Below are positions 16,312 to 24,329 of a DNA stretch of 64,000 bases, piece by piece; positions within the stretch are counted from its first letter, which is position 1, and each line of letters starts with the position of its first letter. The notes under the pieces were generated by a model. The model did no database searches and was not told the DNA's origin. It saw nothing but the letters and a program-made list of their open reading frames with translations. Source of the stretch: Streptomyces sp. NBC_01445 (GTDB lineage: Bacteria; Actinomycetota; Actinomycetes; Streptomycetales; Streptomycetaceae); assembly GCF_035918235.1 (NCBI RefSeq), contig NZ_CP109485.1:1674001-1738000 (forward strand), given 5' to 3'. The position numbers and the translations under genes are program-made.

Positions 16312-18297
16312 GTGACGGAGCACTCGGCAGTCACCGGCATGCGAGGGCGCGGAGGCATCGTCTCGCTCGTGGAGTCGACGCTCGCGCTCGACCGCGCCGC
16401 GGAGCGTCCGCTGACGATGCTGCTCGGGCCACGCGGCAGCGGCACCAGCGAGCTGCTGTGCGTCCTGATGGAGCAGTTCGGGACCCAGTACCCGTTCGGA
16501 TACGTCAAGTTCACGTCGGGCCAGGAGCTGCTGCCGCGCTACGCCCTCGGCCTGCTCGCCCGGCAGCTGGCCCGGAATCTGCCGAGCTACCGGCACACCT
16601 CGTTCCCGCGTCTCGCCCTGGGGCTGCTCGCCTCCGACCAGAACCTTCCGCACCAGGCCCTCACCGGCGGACAGCGCGGTATCAGGGGCGCCCTCACGGA
16701 CCTCGAGAAGAAGGCCAAGCACCAGCACGGCGACTATCTGGGTGCCTACCTGACGGTTGCCCAGGCCTCGATCGACGCACCCGAAGGGGCGAGCCGGAGC
16801 GCGCGTACGCTGCTCTCCGCGGCGACCGACACGTCCGCGCGGTCCTGGGCCGGGCGCTGGGACCACTCGGCCGCCGCCTGGTTCGGACAGCACCGCCTCA
16901 CCCACAGCTCCGACCCCTGGGAGTCCCTGCTCGAACTCAACCGCTGGCGTCACCAGGGCGAGGAGCGCGACAAGCTCCGGCTCGACCAACTCCTGTGCGC
17001 GGCCTTCCTGGAAGACCTCCGCACCAGCGTCAAGGGGCCCTTCCGGCCGCGCTCGTACCTGCTGCTGCTCGACGAGACGCACACCGACCACGGCCGCGAG
17101 TTCCTCGATCTGCTGCTCCAGGCCCGGCACGACGACACGGTGCTCGGGCGCCGCCCGTGCGACCCGCTGTCCGTCGTCGCGGGCTGCAACCGGTGGCTGC
17201 CCCGCTGGGGTCCCGCGACCGGCGAGGAGTGGCCGTGGCAGCCGCGCGAGCCCGACCGGGCCTCTCTCGCCGACTGGCGCGAGCACCGCCCGTCCGGGGA
17301 CGGCCAGGACACCTGGTGGTATCCGCTGCGCATGCGCGACCTCGACCGGGAGGAGGTGCGCATCCATGTAGAGCAGCAGCTCAACACGCACCCCGAGCTC
17401 GGTCCCTTCACCACGCTCGCGCCGTTCGTCCACCGGCTCACCGGCGGTCTGCCCAAGGCCGTCCAGCAGGTCTTCGAAGTGCTCGGCGGGCCGAACGTGC
17501 CCCAGGTGCCGGGCCCGCAGCAGAACCTCTGGCTGCGCGACCTGCCGCAGCGCACCGTGTCGGCCGGGGGACGCAAGCCGTTGCTCGTGGACGCCGCGCT
17601 CGACGACCTGCTCGCCGACTTCGACGCCGCGGACCGCGACCGCCTCGCCCAATGTGCCGCCGCCGACGACCTGTTCGTGGGCGCGCAGCTGCTCGGCCGC
17701 GGCGCGGAGCTGTTCACCGACATCCGCAGCCGCTGGCTGCTGAGCGCTCCCGGCACCCTGTCCCTCCATCCCTGGCTCCGGCGGATGCTGCTGTGGCACC
17801 TGGCCGGTCGGGCCGGGGCCTGGGACACCGCGCACGAGGTCCTCGCAGAGCATTACGCGAACGGGGAGCAGCGCGTTCAGGAGCTCTACCACCTTCTCGC
17901 GCTGGAGAAGGTGGACGAGGTCGCCGAGTACCTCGTGACCCTGCGCAACACGGCGCGGACGGAGGAGTGGCTCAGTGCCTTCCACGCCATCACCTCGGCA
18001 CCCAACCGGCTCGCCCACCCCGGCGGCCCGCTGGAACTGCGGGCGCGGCTCGCGCCGTCCGACCCCGGCGACCAGGTGACCGTCCCCGCCGTGATCCGCG
18101 ACCTGGTGGTGGCGCGCTGGCTGTGGAGCGACCCGCTCACGGATCCCGGCAGGCAGCTCAGCCCGGTCCTCGCCGACGGCTTCGTGCACCTGTCCCGACT
18201 GTGGAGGAACTACAACGTGGCTCTGGTCAACGAGGCGGAGCGCTACCGGCTCACGACACCCACCCGTACGTCGCCGATACTCGGGAGCGGGACATGA
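16312..18297 (+). CDS. STAND-like P-loop ATPase with degenerate Walker A
   Basis: Protein of 661 residues that I read as a STAND/AAA-type NTPase. A strand LTMLLG runs into the loop GPRGSGTSE (residues 39-47), where the invariant Walker A lysine is replaced by Thr45. A Walker B-like strand YLLLLDETH places Asp254/Glu255. The middle part carries LTGGLPKAVQQVFEVL, resembling the GxP motif of STAND ATPases, followed by a winged-helix-like and helical C-terminal region. No membrane segment is seen. The TGA overlaps the start of the receptor gene (ATGA), so the pair is coupled. TTGACG at 16230 could be its -35 element. Nucleotide binding without hydrolysis is possible. Exact family not recognised. 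Confidence 0.7.
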   Translation: MTEHSAVTGMRGRGGIVSLVESTLALDRAAERPLTMLLGPRGSGTSELLCVLMEQFGTQYPFGYVKFTSGQELLPRYALGLLARQLARNLPSYRHTSFPRLALGLLASDQNLPHQALTGGQRGIRGALTDLEKKAKHQHGDYLGAYLTVAQASIDAPEGASRSARTLLSAATDTSARSWAGRWDHSAAAWFGQHRLTHSSDPWESLLELNRWRHQGEERDKLRLDQLLCAAFLEDLRTSVKGPFRPRSYLLLLDETHTDHGREFLDLLLQARHDDTVLGRRPCDPLSVVAGCNRWLPRWGPATGEEWPWQPREPDRASLADWREHRPSGDGQDTWWYPLRMRDLDREEVRIHVEQQLNTHPELGPFTTLAPFVHRLTGGLPKAVQQVFEVLGGPNVPQVPGPQQNLWLRDLPQRTVSAGGRKPLLVDAALDDLLADFDAADRDRLAQCAAADDLFVGAQLLGRGAELFTDIRSRWLLSAPGTLSLHPWLRRMLLWHLAGRAGAWDTAHEVLAEHYANGEQRVQELYHLLALEKVDEVAEYLVTLRNTARTEEWLSAFHAITSAPNRLAHPGGPLELRARLAPSDPGDQVTVPAVIRDLVVARWLWSDPLTDPGRQLSPVLADGFVHLSRLWRNYNVALVNEAERYRLTTPTRTSPILGSGT

Positions 18298-19793
18298 GCC
18301 CTCTGGCCTGGCCTCGGTGGCGCGAGTGGTCCTGGCGGACGGTGAAGCTGGTCGCGGCCGGCGTGGCGCTCGCGGTGGTGTTGTCCGTCGCCGGATTCGT
18401 GATCGTCGACAAGGTCTCGGAGGCCCGCGCCCGCTGCGCCGACGGCGTGACGCATGTGGACCCGGACCGGGAGTGCGTCGGCGTCACCGACGGCTCGTAC
18501 ACGTTCGCCGGACATCTCAAGCGGGTCGAGAAGAAGATCGAGGAGGAGAACAAGCGGGTCTACGACCACCGCGGCACGGATCCGTACGTGACCGTCGCCT
18601 ACCTCACCTCCTTCACGGTCACCGACGACGACAGCAACTCCGAGGACTCCGTTCGGCACGAGCTCGAAGGCGCCTATCTCGCGCAGATCCGGCACAACAC
18701 GGGCGACCTCGCCGCCTCCCCGAAGATCCGGCTGCTCGTCGCCAACACCGGTAGTGGGGCGCGCCATTGGGAGCACACCGTCGACGAGCTGATCGCCCGT
18801 AAGAGTGCTCCCGACCGGCTCGTCGCCGTGGCGGGCCTCGGTCCGAGCACCGGCCCGGACGTGGAGGCGCTGCGCAAGCTGTCGAAGAACGGCATCGCCA
18901 CGGTCTCCAGCATCATGACGGCGACCGACATCAAAGGGATACAGGGTTTCGTGCGGGTCGCGCCGACCAACGCGGACGAGGCGCGGGCGGGCGCCGCGTA
19001 CCTCAAGCGGCAGAAGAACAAGTACCGCACCGCCGTCGTCATCCAGGACGCCGACAAGGACGACCTCTACGCGTCCACCCTCGGTGACGCGTTCAGCGCG
19101 GAGTACCCGGACAAGAAGCACCGCCTCGTCGCGGACCGGATCACCTACGACTCCTCGGTTCCCTCGGCCTGGCCCAACGAACTCCACTACACCGCGGAGC
19201 AGTTGTGCGGCCAGCGGCCCGAAGTGGTCTACTTCGCGGGGCGTGGACGCCATCTGTCGCACTTCCTGAACGCGCTCGCCAACCGCACCTGCCAGTCGCG
19301 GAACTTCACCGTGCTCACCGGCGACGACACGACGAACCTGACACCCGGGGAACTCGCCGCCGCCGCGCGCACCGGCGTGACCATGCTCTACACGGGCCTC
19401 GCCCACGCGGACATGTGGCGCAACGACCCGGGCGCGGTCTCGGGACCGTCGGCCGGCAGCTTCCAGCCGGGCGGCACTCTCGACAAGTGGTTCCCCGGCG
19501 ACGCCCGTTACGACGGCCAGGACATCATGGGTCACGACGCGGTGCTCACGGCTGCGCAGGCGATCCGGATGGCGTCCAACTGGCAGGGCGAGGTGACGGG
19601 GCGCTCGGTCGGCCGGATGTTCCTCCAGCTCGACGGGGACCGCAAGGTGCCCGGCGCGAGCGGCTTCCTGTCGTTCAAGGACAACGGGGACCCGCGTGAC
19701 AAGGCGGTCCCGATCCTGCGGCTCACGCCGAAGGGCGAGTCGGAGCTGGTGGACGTGTCGGCGCCGGGGGGCGAACCGGCCACGGGCGGGTAG
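18294..19793 (+). CDS. membrane-anchored Leu/Ile/Val-binding-type receptor protein
   Basis: Protein of 499 residues with one transmembrane helix at about 15-38, preceded by a short Trp/Arg-rich cytoplasmic N-terminus, and a large extracytoplasmic type I periplasmic-binding domain. Strands such as RLVAVAGLGPSTGPDVEALRKL, GIATVSSIMTATD and YRTAVVIQDADKDD follow the ABC branched-chain amino acid binding fold. There is no lipobox and no transporter permease nearby, so it is more likely a ligand sensor than an importer subunit. Two cysteines (in ARCADGV and RECVGV) near the membrane may form a disulfide. Coupled to the ATPase gene by ATGA; 142 bp separate it from the TIR gene. Confidence 0.75.
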   Translation: MSPLAWPRWREWSWRTVKLVAAGVALAVVLSVAGFVIVDKVSEARARCADGVTHVDPDRECVGVTDGSYTFAGHLKRVEKKIEEENKRVYDHRGTDPYVTVAYLTSFTVTDDDSNSEDSVRHELEGAYLAQIRHNTGDLAASPKIRLLVANTGSGARHWEHTVDELIARKSAPDRLVAVAGLGPSTGPDVEALRKLSKNGIATVSSIMTATDIKGIQGFVRVAPTNADEARAGAAYLKRQKNKYRTAVVIQDADKDDLYASTLGDAFSAEYPDKKHRLVADRITYDSSVPSAWPNELHYTAEQLCGQRPEVVYFAGRGRHLSHFLNALANRTCQSRNFTVLTGDDTTNLTPGELAAAARTGVTMLYTGLAHADMWRNDPGAVSGPSAGSFQPGGTLDKWFPGDARYDGQDIMGHDAVLTAAQAIRMASNWQGEVTGRSVGRMFLQLDGDRKVPGASGFLSFKDNGDPRDKAVPILRLTPKGESELVDVSAPGGEPATGG

Positions 19794-19935
19794 GCCCTCT
19801 CGCCGCGGCACCTGAAAAGCGCCTGTACGCCTGCCGAATGCATCCACCAGGCACTTGTCGCTGTACCCACGGCGGTCAACCCGGCCTATTCTCAGGAGTG
19901 TTGAACTGGCAGACCTCGGAGCCCAACGGCACACC

Positions 19936-21093
19936 ATGGATACCTCCGGTCCGACTCTGAGCGAGTGTCCGTCCCGCCGGACCGTCGGCGGCAGTTTGCG
20001 AGGGCGTGTGGATCCATCCGCTTTCTTCTACACGAGCTGCACCCGTGGCGACGGCTGGCCCGCGCTCACCCGTTTCCACGCCGATCTCGAGTACCGGCTG
20101 CGGGCGCAGGAGGGTTACGGCATCAGCGGCGCGCTCGGTGCGGCGATGAACCCCGACACGGTGCCGAGCAGCGCCATCACCAAGGCCGGCGTGATGATCG
20201 CGCTCTACTCGCCCAGGTATTTCCTGGACCGCGGCTGCGGCCTGGAGTGGGCCGTCATCCAGTCCCGGATGCGCCGCCGCGCGAACATCGAGGGCGTCCA
20301 GGTCCCGGGCTGTCTCATTCCGGTCTGCTGGAAACCCGTGGCCGAGCGTCTGATCCCGCAGGAGGTGCGCCGCTCCGAGTCGTTCCCCGGGCCCGGCGCC
20401 TTCGACTGGCTCAGGGAGCAGGGCCTGGAGGCCCTGGTGTCGTCGTCGGTCCCGGGCGCGGACGAGCGGTACTACGTGTTCGTCGAGCAGCTGACGAAGA
20501 GCATCCTGGAGGCCGGGCGCGCCGGGCTGGCACCGCTCGGGGCCGACGAAGCGCGCGACACGCTCCCCGCGTTCGGCTCCGCGCAGGGCGCGACCGGCGC
20601 AAGCGACCCCCGCCTCAGGGTGCCCGAGCAGCCTGGCCCCCGGCACGAGAGCGTCGCCGGTCAGCCCCGCTCGGTCGCGATCAGCTACGTCGGCGCCGAC
20701 CAGGCGTGGGCCGACTGGATGGACGGCGTGCTCAGCGAGGAGGGCCACACCGTGCGGCTGCGGCGCCGGCGGGTCGGCCGCGAGACCCTGTCGCAGGCGG
20801 TGGAGCGCGCGCGGGACGGCGCCGACCGGGTCGTGGTCGTCTTCTCCCGCAGCTACTTCGACGCCGGGGACACCGCCCCCACCGACTGGGAGGCCGCCTT
20901 CACCCCACCCGCCTCCGACCCGTCCTGGCTCGTCGCCGTACAGATCGACGCGGCGCCCCGGCCCGTTCTCGTACGCGGAGTCAAGGTCCTCGCTCTGGAG
21001 GGCTCCGGTCCCGACCAGGCCGAACGGCTCCGCGAAGGCCTCATGGACACGGCGGGTACGGCGCCCCGCGACCCGGCGGGGGGAGCGCGTTGA
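19936..21093 (+). CDS. tandem TIR-domain protein
   Basis: Protein of 385 residues with two TIR-like domains. The first (about 29-193) starts FFYTSCTRGDG and resembles FxsC-type TIR domains; its candidate catalytic Glu lies in CGLEWAVI (Glu104). The second (about 246-370) starts VAISYVGADQAWADWMDG, with Glu319 in PTDWEAAF. TIR domains either cleave NAD or act as scaffolds; the second lacks the WCxxE form and may be structural. The start is uncertain: ATG 19936 has only a distant GGAG, and GTG 20008 directly precedes the first domain. It ends in a TTGA overlap with the next gene. No signal peptide or membrane segment. Confidence 0.75.
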   Translation: MDTSGPTLSECPSRRTVGGSLRGRVDPSAFFYTSCTRGDGWPALTRFHADLEYRLRAQEGYGISGALGAAMNPDTVPSSAITKAGVMIALYSPRYFLDRGCGLEWAVIQSRMRRRANIEGVQVPGCLIPVCWKPVAERLIPQEVRRSESFPGPGAFDWLREQGLEALVSSSVPGADERYYVFVEQLTKSILEAGRAGLAPLGADEARDTLPAFGSAQGATGASDPRLRVPEQPGPRHESVAGQPRSVAISYVGADQAWADWMDGVLSEEGHTVRLRRRRVGRETLSQAVERARDGADRVVVVFSRSYFDAGDTAPTDWEAAFTPPASDPSWLVAVQIDAAPRPVLVRGVKVLALEGSGPDQAERLREGLMDTAGTAPRDPAGGAR

Positions 21094-23312
21094 CCGGGTC
21101 GAGACGTTCCGCCACCGATCCGCCGCCGATTTCGAACCTGCCGGTCCAGGCGACCCCGTTCGTCGGCCGTGACGAAGAGATCGCCGCCGTCCACGACCTG
21201 TTCGAGGACCATCGCGCGGTCCTCCTCCACGACCCGACCGACCGGCAGCACGGGTACGGCAAGTCGGAGGCGGCGATCACCTACTGCCACCGCTACCGCA
21301 TGCGCTACCGCGTGGCCTGGTGGTTCAACTGCTCCCACGAGAGCGATCCTCACCGGCTGCGTCAGCTGATCGAGCGCGGGACGGACGAGTTGCACACCCG
21401 GTACCGCGAGGTCCTGCGCGTCACGGACATCCCCGAACGGCCCGACGACAAGTGGCTGCTCCTGTACGACAACGTGGCCGATCCCGACCGTATCCAGGAC
21501 CATTTCCCGGCCGGCGACGCCCGGATCCTGGTCACCTCCCGCCCGCCGGGCGGGGGGTGGGACGAGGCCGCCCGGCTCCCCGTCGGCGACCTCGACCCCG
21601 CCGAAGTGGCCAGCCTCTTCCGTCAGTTGGCCGAGATCAGACAGCCCGTGGCCGAAGACCTCGCCCGCGCGTTCGCGGGGCATCCGCAGCAGATCATCGC
21701 GGTGGCCGAGCAGATCCGCCGCGGCACCCCGCCCGCCACGTGCGTCGCGCTCGCCGACGCCGTACGGCTCGCGCCCGCGCCCGCACGGCCCGCACCGCCG
21801 CAGCCGTCGGGCCATGTGCGGATGAGCGCCCAGGACCGGGAGACGCTCATCGACACCCTGCTGTCCTCGCCGGTCTGCCGGGACCTCCCCAGCTACCGTG
21901 CCTGGATCAAGGCCATCGACCGGCGGGCGGCGGTATCGTCCGGCCTGCCGTCGGAGACGGAGACCATCCGCACGCGCGTCGTCGGCCTGGTGTCCATCGC
22001 CCTCAGCCGGGACGCTCCCGATGTCCTGCTGGCCCTCGCCGAAGCGTTCGAGGACAGGGCCGGCCGGCACGAGGCGCAGCTCGTCCGGGCGCTGATCGGC
22101 CCGGCGGCGGCGAACTGGAACGAGAACAAGGAGCCGATACGCGCCGTGCTGCCCCCTCGCCCCGCCGATGCCCCGTTCTTCTTCACCAGCTACGCGAACC
22201 GGGAGGACGACCAGGACCATGTCGCCGAGTTCCACGAGCGGCTCGAACAGGAGCTGCGCATCAAGCGCGGCCGCAACGTGACGAGTACGGGCTTCCTGGA
22301 CCGCCGCAGTCTCCGACTCGGCCTCACCTGGCGGGAACCGATGGTCGAGGCGATCCGCTCGACGCGGCTGATGGTCGCGCTCATCACCGCGGACTACTTC
22401 GAGAGCGAGTGGTGCCGGCGCGAGTGGGCCGTGATGACGGAGCGCGCCCGCCGGGCCGGGCGTTCGCCGGGCGACGAGCCGGTCGCCATCCTGCCGCTGT
22501 TCTGGGTCAAGCCCCGCGGTCCGCTTCCCAAGGATCTGGCCGCCATCCAGTACAGCTCGCCCGCGCTGTTCGGCGGGAGCAAAGCCCCGGACAACCTGAT
22601 CGACCTGCTGCGCGAGGACAAGAAGAAGGCCGCGGCCTTCATCCGCAGGCTCGCCGACACCATGATCGACGCGGCGGACCGCGATCTTCCGGCGCTCGAC
22701 TCGGACGCCGTACGGGACATTCCGCTCGCCTTCGGCGAGTGGGACACGGGAGACACGTCGCTGTCGGGCTCCAAGGCGGGCTCGAGCCCTGGTACGGGCG
22801 ATGCGCAGCCGCATCCCGAGCCGCAGCCGACGCCTGAGTCCGAACCGGACCCGGCGCCCCCCGAGCAGACCGAGCACACCCCTGCGCTCTCCCTCGTGCC
22901 GGACCCTCGCGTCTCTCCCGACCGGCCCGAGCCCCCGGTACGACCCACCGAACCCCCGCCCGTGACCGCCCCCGATCCCCCGGCGGCGTCCGACAAGACC
23001 CGGCTGATCGAGGCCCTGACGACCGGCCCGCTGCGCGAGCCCACGCGGTACACGCCCTGGGTCGAGGCCGTGCTCCGGGACGTCGACCGGGCGCACCATC
23101 CCGCGGTCACGCAGTTCGTCGACCCGCTCAGAAGACGGGTGCACCTGCTCGTGAACTTCGCCTACGACCAGACCACCCCCGACCTGTTCCGCGCCATGGC
23201 CCGGGCGCTCACGCTGGTCGACCCCGGCGGCGCCACCGCTCCCGACGAGACCGTGACCGCGGTGCACAGACTGGTGGACCGTATCGTCGCGGCATGGCCC
23301 CATCACACGTGA
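21090..23312 (+). CDS. NB-ARC-like NTPase / TIR protein with helical effector-associated domains
   Basis: Protein of 740 residues. Residues 16-215 look like a short NB-ARC/STAND module: the lead-in NLPVQATPFVGRDEEI, a P-loop HGYGKSE with Lys58 but without the first glycine, Walker B KWLLLYDN, and ARILVTSRPP. Residues 245-345 and 665-740 are related helical repeats of the effector-associated type. Between them, 362-530 is a TIR domain beginning FFFTSYANREDD with the motif SEWCRRE, whose Glu445 matches the NADase glutamate position. A Pro/Glu-rich linker (about 560-655) follows. The TTG start overlaps the TIR gene stop and has GGGGGGAG upstream. Probably a regulated NAD-consuming effector (inferred). 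Confidence 0.75.
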   Translation: MTGSRRSATDPPPISNLPVQATPFVGRDEEIAAVHDLFEDHRAVLLHDPTDRQHGYGKSEAAITYCHRYRMRYRVAWWFNCSHESDPHRLRQLIERGTDELHTRYREVLRVTDIPERPDDKWLLLYDNVADPDRIQDHFPAGDARILVTSRPPGGGWDEAARLPVGDLDPAEVASLFRQLAEIRQPVAEDLARAFAGHPQQIIAVAEQIRRGTPPATCVALADAVRLAPAPARPAPPQPSGHVRMSAQDRETLIDTLLSSPVCRDLPSYRAWIKAIDRRAAVSSGLPSETETIRTRVVGLVSIALSRDAPDVLLALAEAFEDRAGRHEAQLVRALIGPAAANWNENKEPIRAVLPPRPADAPFFFTSYANREDDQDHVAEFHERLEQELRIKRGRNVTSTGFLDRRSLRLGLTWREPMVEAIRSTRLMVALITADYFESEWCRREWAVMTERARRAGRSPGDEPVAILPLFWVKPRGPLPKDLAAIQYSSPALFGGSKAPDNLIDLLREDKKKAAAFIRRLADTMIDAADRDLPALDSDAVRDIPLAFGEWDTGDTSLSGSKAGSSPGTGDAQPHPEPQPTPESEPDPAPPEQTEHTPALSLVPDPRVSPDRPEPPVRPTEPPPVTAPDPPAASDKTRLIEALTTGPLREPTRYTPWVEAVLRDVDRAHHPAVTQFVDPLRRRVHLLVNFAYDQTTPDLFRAMARALTLVDPGGATAPDETVTAVHRLVDRIVAAWPHHT

Positions 23313-23824
23313 CACCGAACCGAAGACCGGCGCGCGACTGCCCGTTCTGCCACATCGCCGCGGGTACAGGACCGGCCCGCCTGGTCGTCGACGGCCCGGA
23401 CGTCATCGCCTTCCTGCCGCTGCGCCCGGTCCATCCGGGCCATGTCCTCGTCGTGCCGCGGCACCACCTGGAGGACATCTGGGAGCTGGACGAGGAGACG
23501 GCAACGGCCGTGACCCGTACGGTACTTCGGGTCGCGCACGCCGTGCGTGCGGTGTTCCGTCCCGACGGGCTCAACGTCATCCAGTCGTCGGGGGCCGCCG
23601 CGACCCAGACGGTGCCGCACCTGCACGTCCATGTGGTCCCGCGGTTCGCGAACGACCGGATGGGCGCCATCTGGCCCGCCCCCGCCGACGGGTCACCCGT
23701 CGCCCTGGACGACGCGGCGAGCCGGCTGTCCAAGGCCCTAGAAGAGGACGACCAGGGCGATGAGTTGGGCCAGGGCGAGGCCGCCGTAGAAGAGCGCGAC
23801 CGTCAGGGAACCCGCGGCCCGTAG
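23294..23824 (+). CDS. HIT-family nucleotide hydrolase
   Basis: Histidine triad protein of 176 residues. The motif HLHVHVVP (His109, 111, 113) is intact, with His111 the expected nucleophile. CPFC near residue 16 with His50 suggests the structural zinc site. HIT enzymes hydrolyse nucleotide phosphoramidates, AMP esters or dinucleotides. The start may be ATG 23294 or GTG 23309, which overlaps the preceding stop as GTGA. The last 30 residues (acidic, after SRLSKALEED) exceed the usual HIT length and lie entirely over the convergent membrane-protein gene. Linkage to TIR genes suggests processing of an NAD-derived or adenylated nucleotide (inferred). Confidence 0.82.
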   Translation: MAPSHVTPNRRPARDCPFCHIAAGTGPARLVVDGPDVIAFLPLRPVHPGHVLVVPRHHLEDIWELDEETATAVTRTVLRVAHAVRAVFRPDGLNVIQSSGAAATQTVPHLHVHVVPRFANDRMGAIWPAPADGSPVALDDAASRLSKALEEDDQGDELGQGEAAVEERDRQGTRGP

Positions 23825-24166
23825 GGCGCCGGCCCGCTCCGCGCCGGCGCTCGCGTCGAGGCTGAAGGGCTCTATGCCGTTGCCCGGGCGCCGCACCTTG
23901 TCGTAGAGACGTCTGAACAGCCGCTCCTTGTACAGGAAGTACCCGTCGAGCAGCCAGAACGCCACGATGGGGACGAAGCCGGTGGCCGCCACCGTCCGGC
24001 TCTCGTTCCCGGCGGCGAAGGCGAGCAGCGCACCCATCAGGGTCAGCGCCCAGCCCTTGATCAGGAACGAGTTGTTGCCCATCCGCGCGACGACGGCCTG
24101 GATCAGTTCGAGGTGCCTGATCTGACCGTCGTCCAGAACGATCCGGCTCGCAGGTTCCCCTGTCAC
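23738..24166 (-). CDS. small membrane protein with RMxxNSFxxKGW motif
   Basis: Protein of 142 residues with three hydrophobic helices at about 33-52, 58-79 and 118-141. The segment RMGNNSFLIKGWALT and the later FWLLDGYFLYKERLFRRLY belong to a widespread uncharacterised bacterial family that resembles SLATT/two-TM proteins proposed as pore-type effectors in conflict systems. It starts at GTG with GGGGGA upstream. The 3' end overlaps the HIT gene by 87 bp, convergently. An effector role in the adjacent TIR island is a hypothesis based on architecture and location. Confidence 0.72.
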   Translation of the reverse strand: MTGEPASRIVLDDGQIRHLELIQAVVARMGNNSFLIKGWALTLMGALLAFAAGNESRTVAATGFVPIVAFWLLDGYFLYKERLFRRLYDKVRRPGNGIEPFSLDASAGAERAGALRAAGSLTVALFYGGLALAQLIALVVLF

Positions 24167-24239
24167 GGCATTCCCCCTTCGGGCGGAACCCTACCCAGCG
24201 GCACGTGGCGCCGTTAGCCCCGTCACTTACTGGCCGAAA

Positions 24240-24253
24240 TAAGCGACTGCTTA
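24240..24253. promoter_or_regulatory. inverted repeat before the acyl-CoA dehydrogenase gene
   Basis: TAAGC and GCTTA flank a GACT spacer 77 bp upstream of the acyl-CoA dehydrogenase start, in a relatively AT-rich stretch that also offers TTAGTA and TACGCT as -10-like hexamers. A TetR-family fatty-acid regulator site is plausible, but no regulator is encoded next to it. Confidence 0.4.
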
Positions 24254-24329
24254 GTACGCTGTACGGGCGGGGCTCGCCGGCCTCGTGGTCGGTACCGCCC
24301 GTCACCACCAGTGCGCCTGGAGTAAACGC

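Noticed and set aside
15687..18293. Open frame continuing upstream of the receptor gene, suggesting a 1368-residue protein
   Set aside because: The upstream part is the shifted shadow of the MarR and ATPase genes, Arg/Pro/Ala-rich. The true gene begins at ATG 18294 with a membrane helix.
18294..19793. Receptor considered as the binding protein of an amino-acid ABC transporter
   Set aside because: There is no lipobox or cleavable signal, and no permease or ATPase genes of the Liv type are nearby.
20853..23315. 820-residue minus-strand frame opposite the TIR genes
   Set aside because: Low-complexity Gly/Arg/Val composition and no domain; it mirrors the NB-ARC/TIR gene.
16312..24166. Island considered as a prophage or integrative element
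   Set aside because: No integrase, att-like repeats, tRNA or phage structural genes are visible, and base composition matches the flanks.
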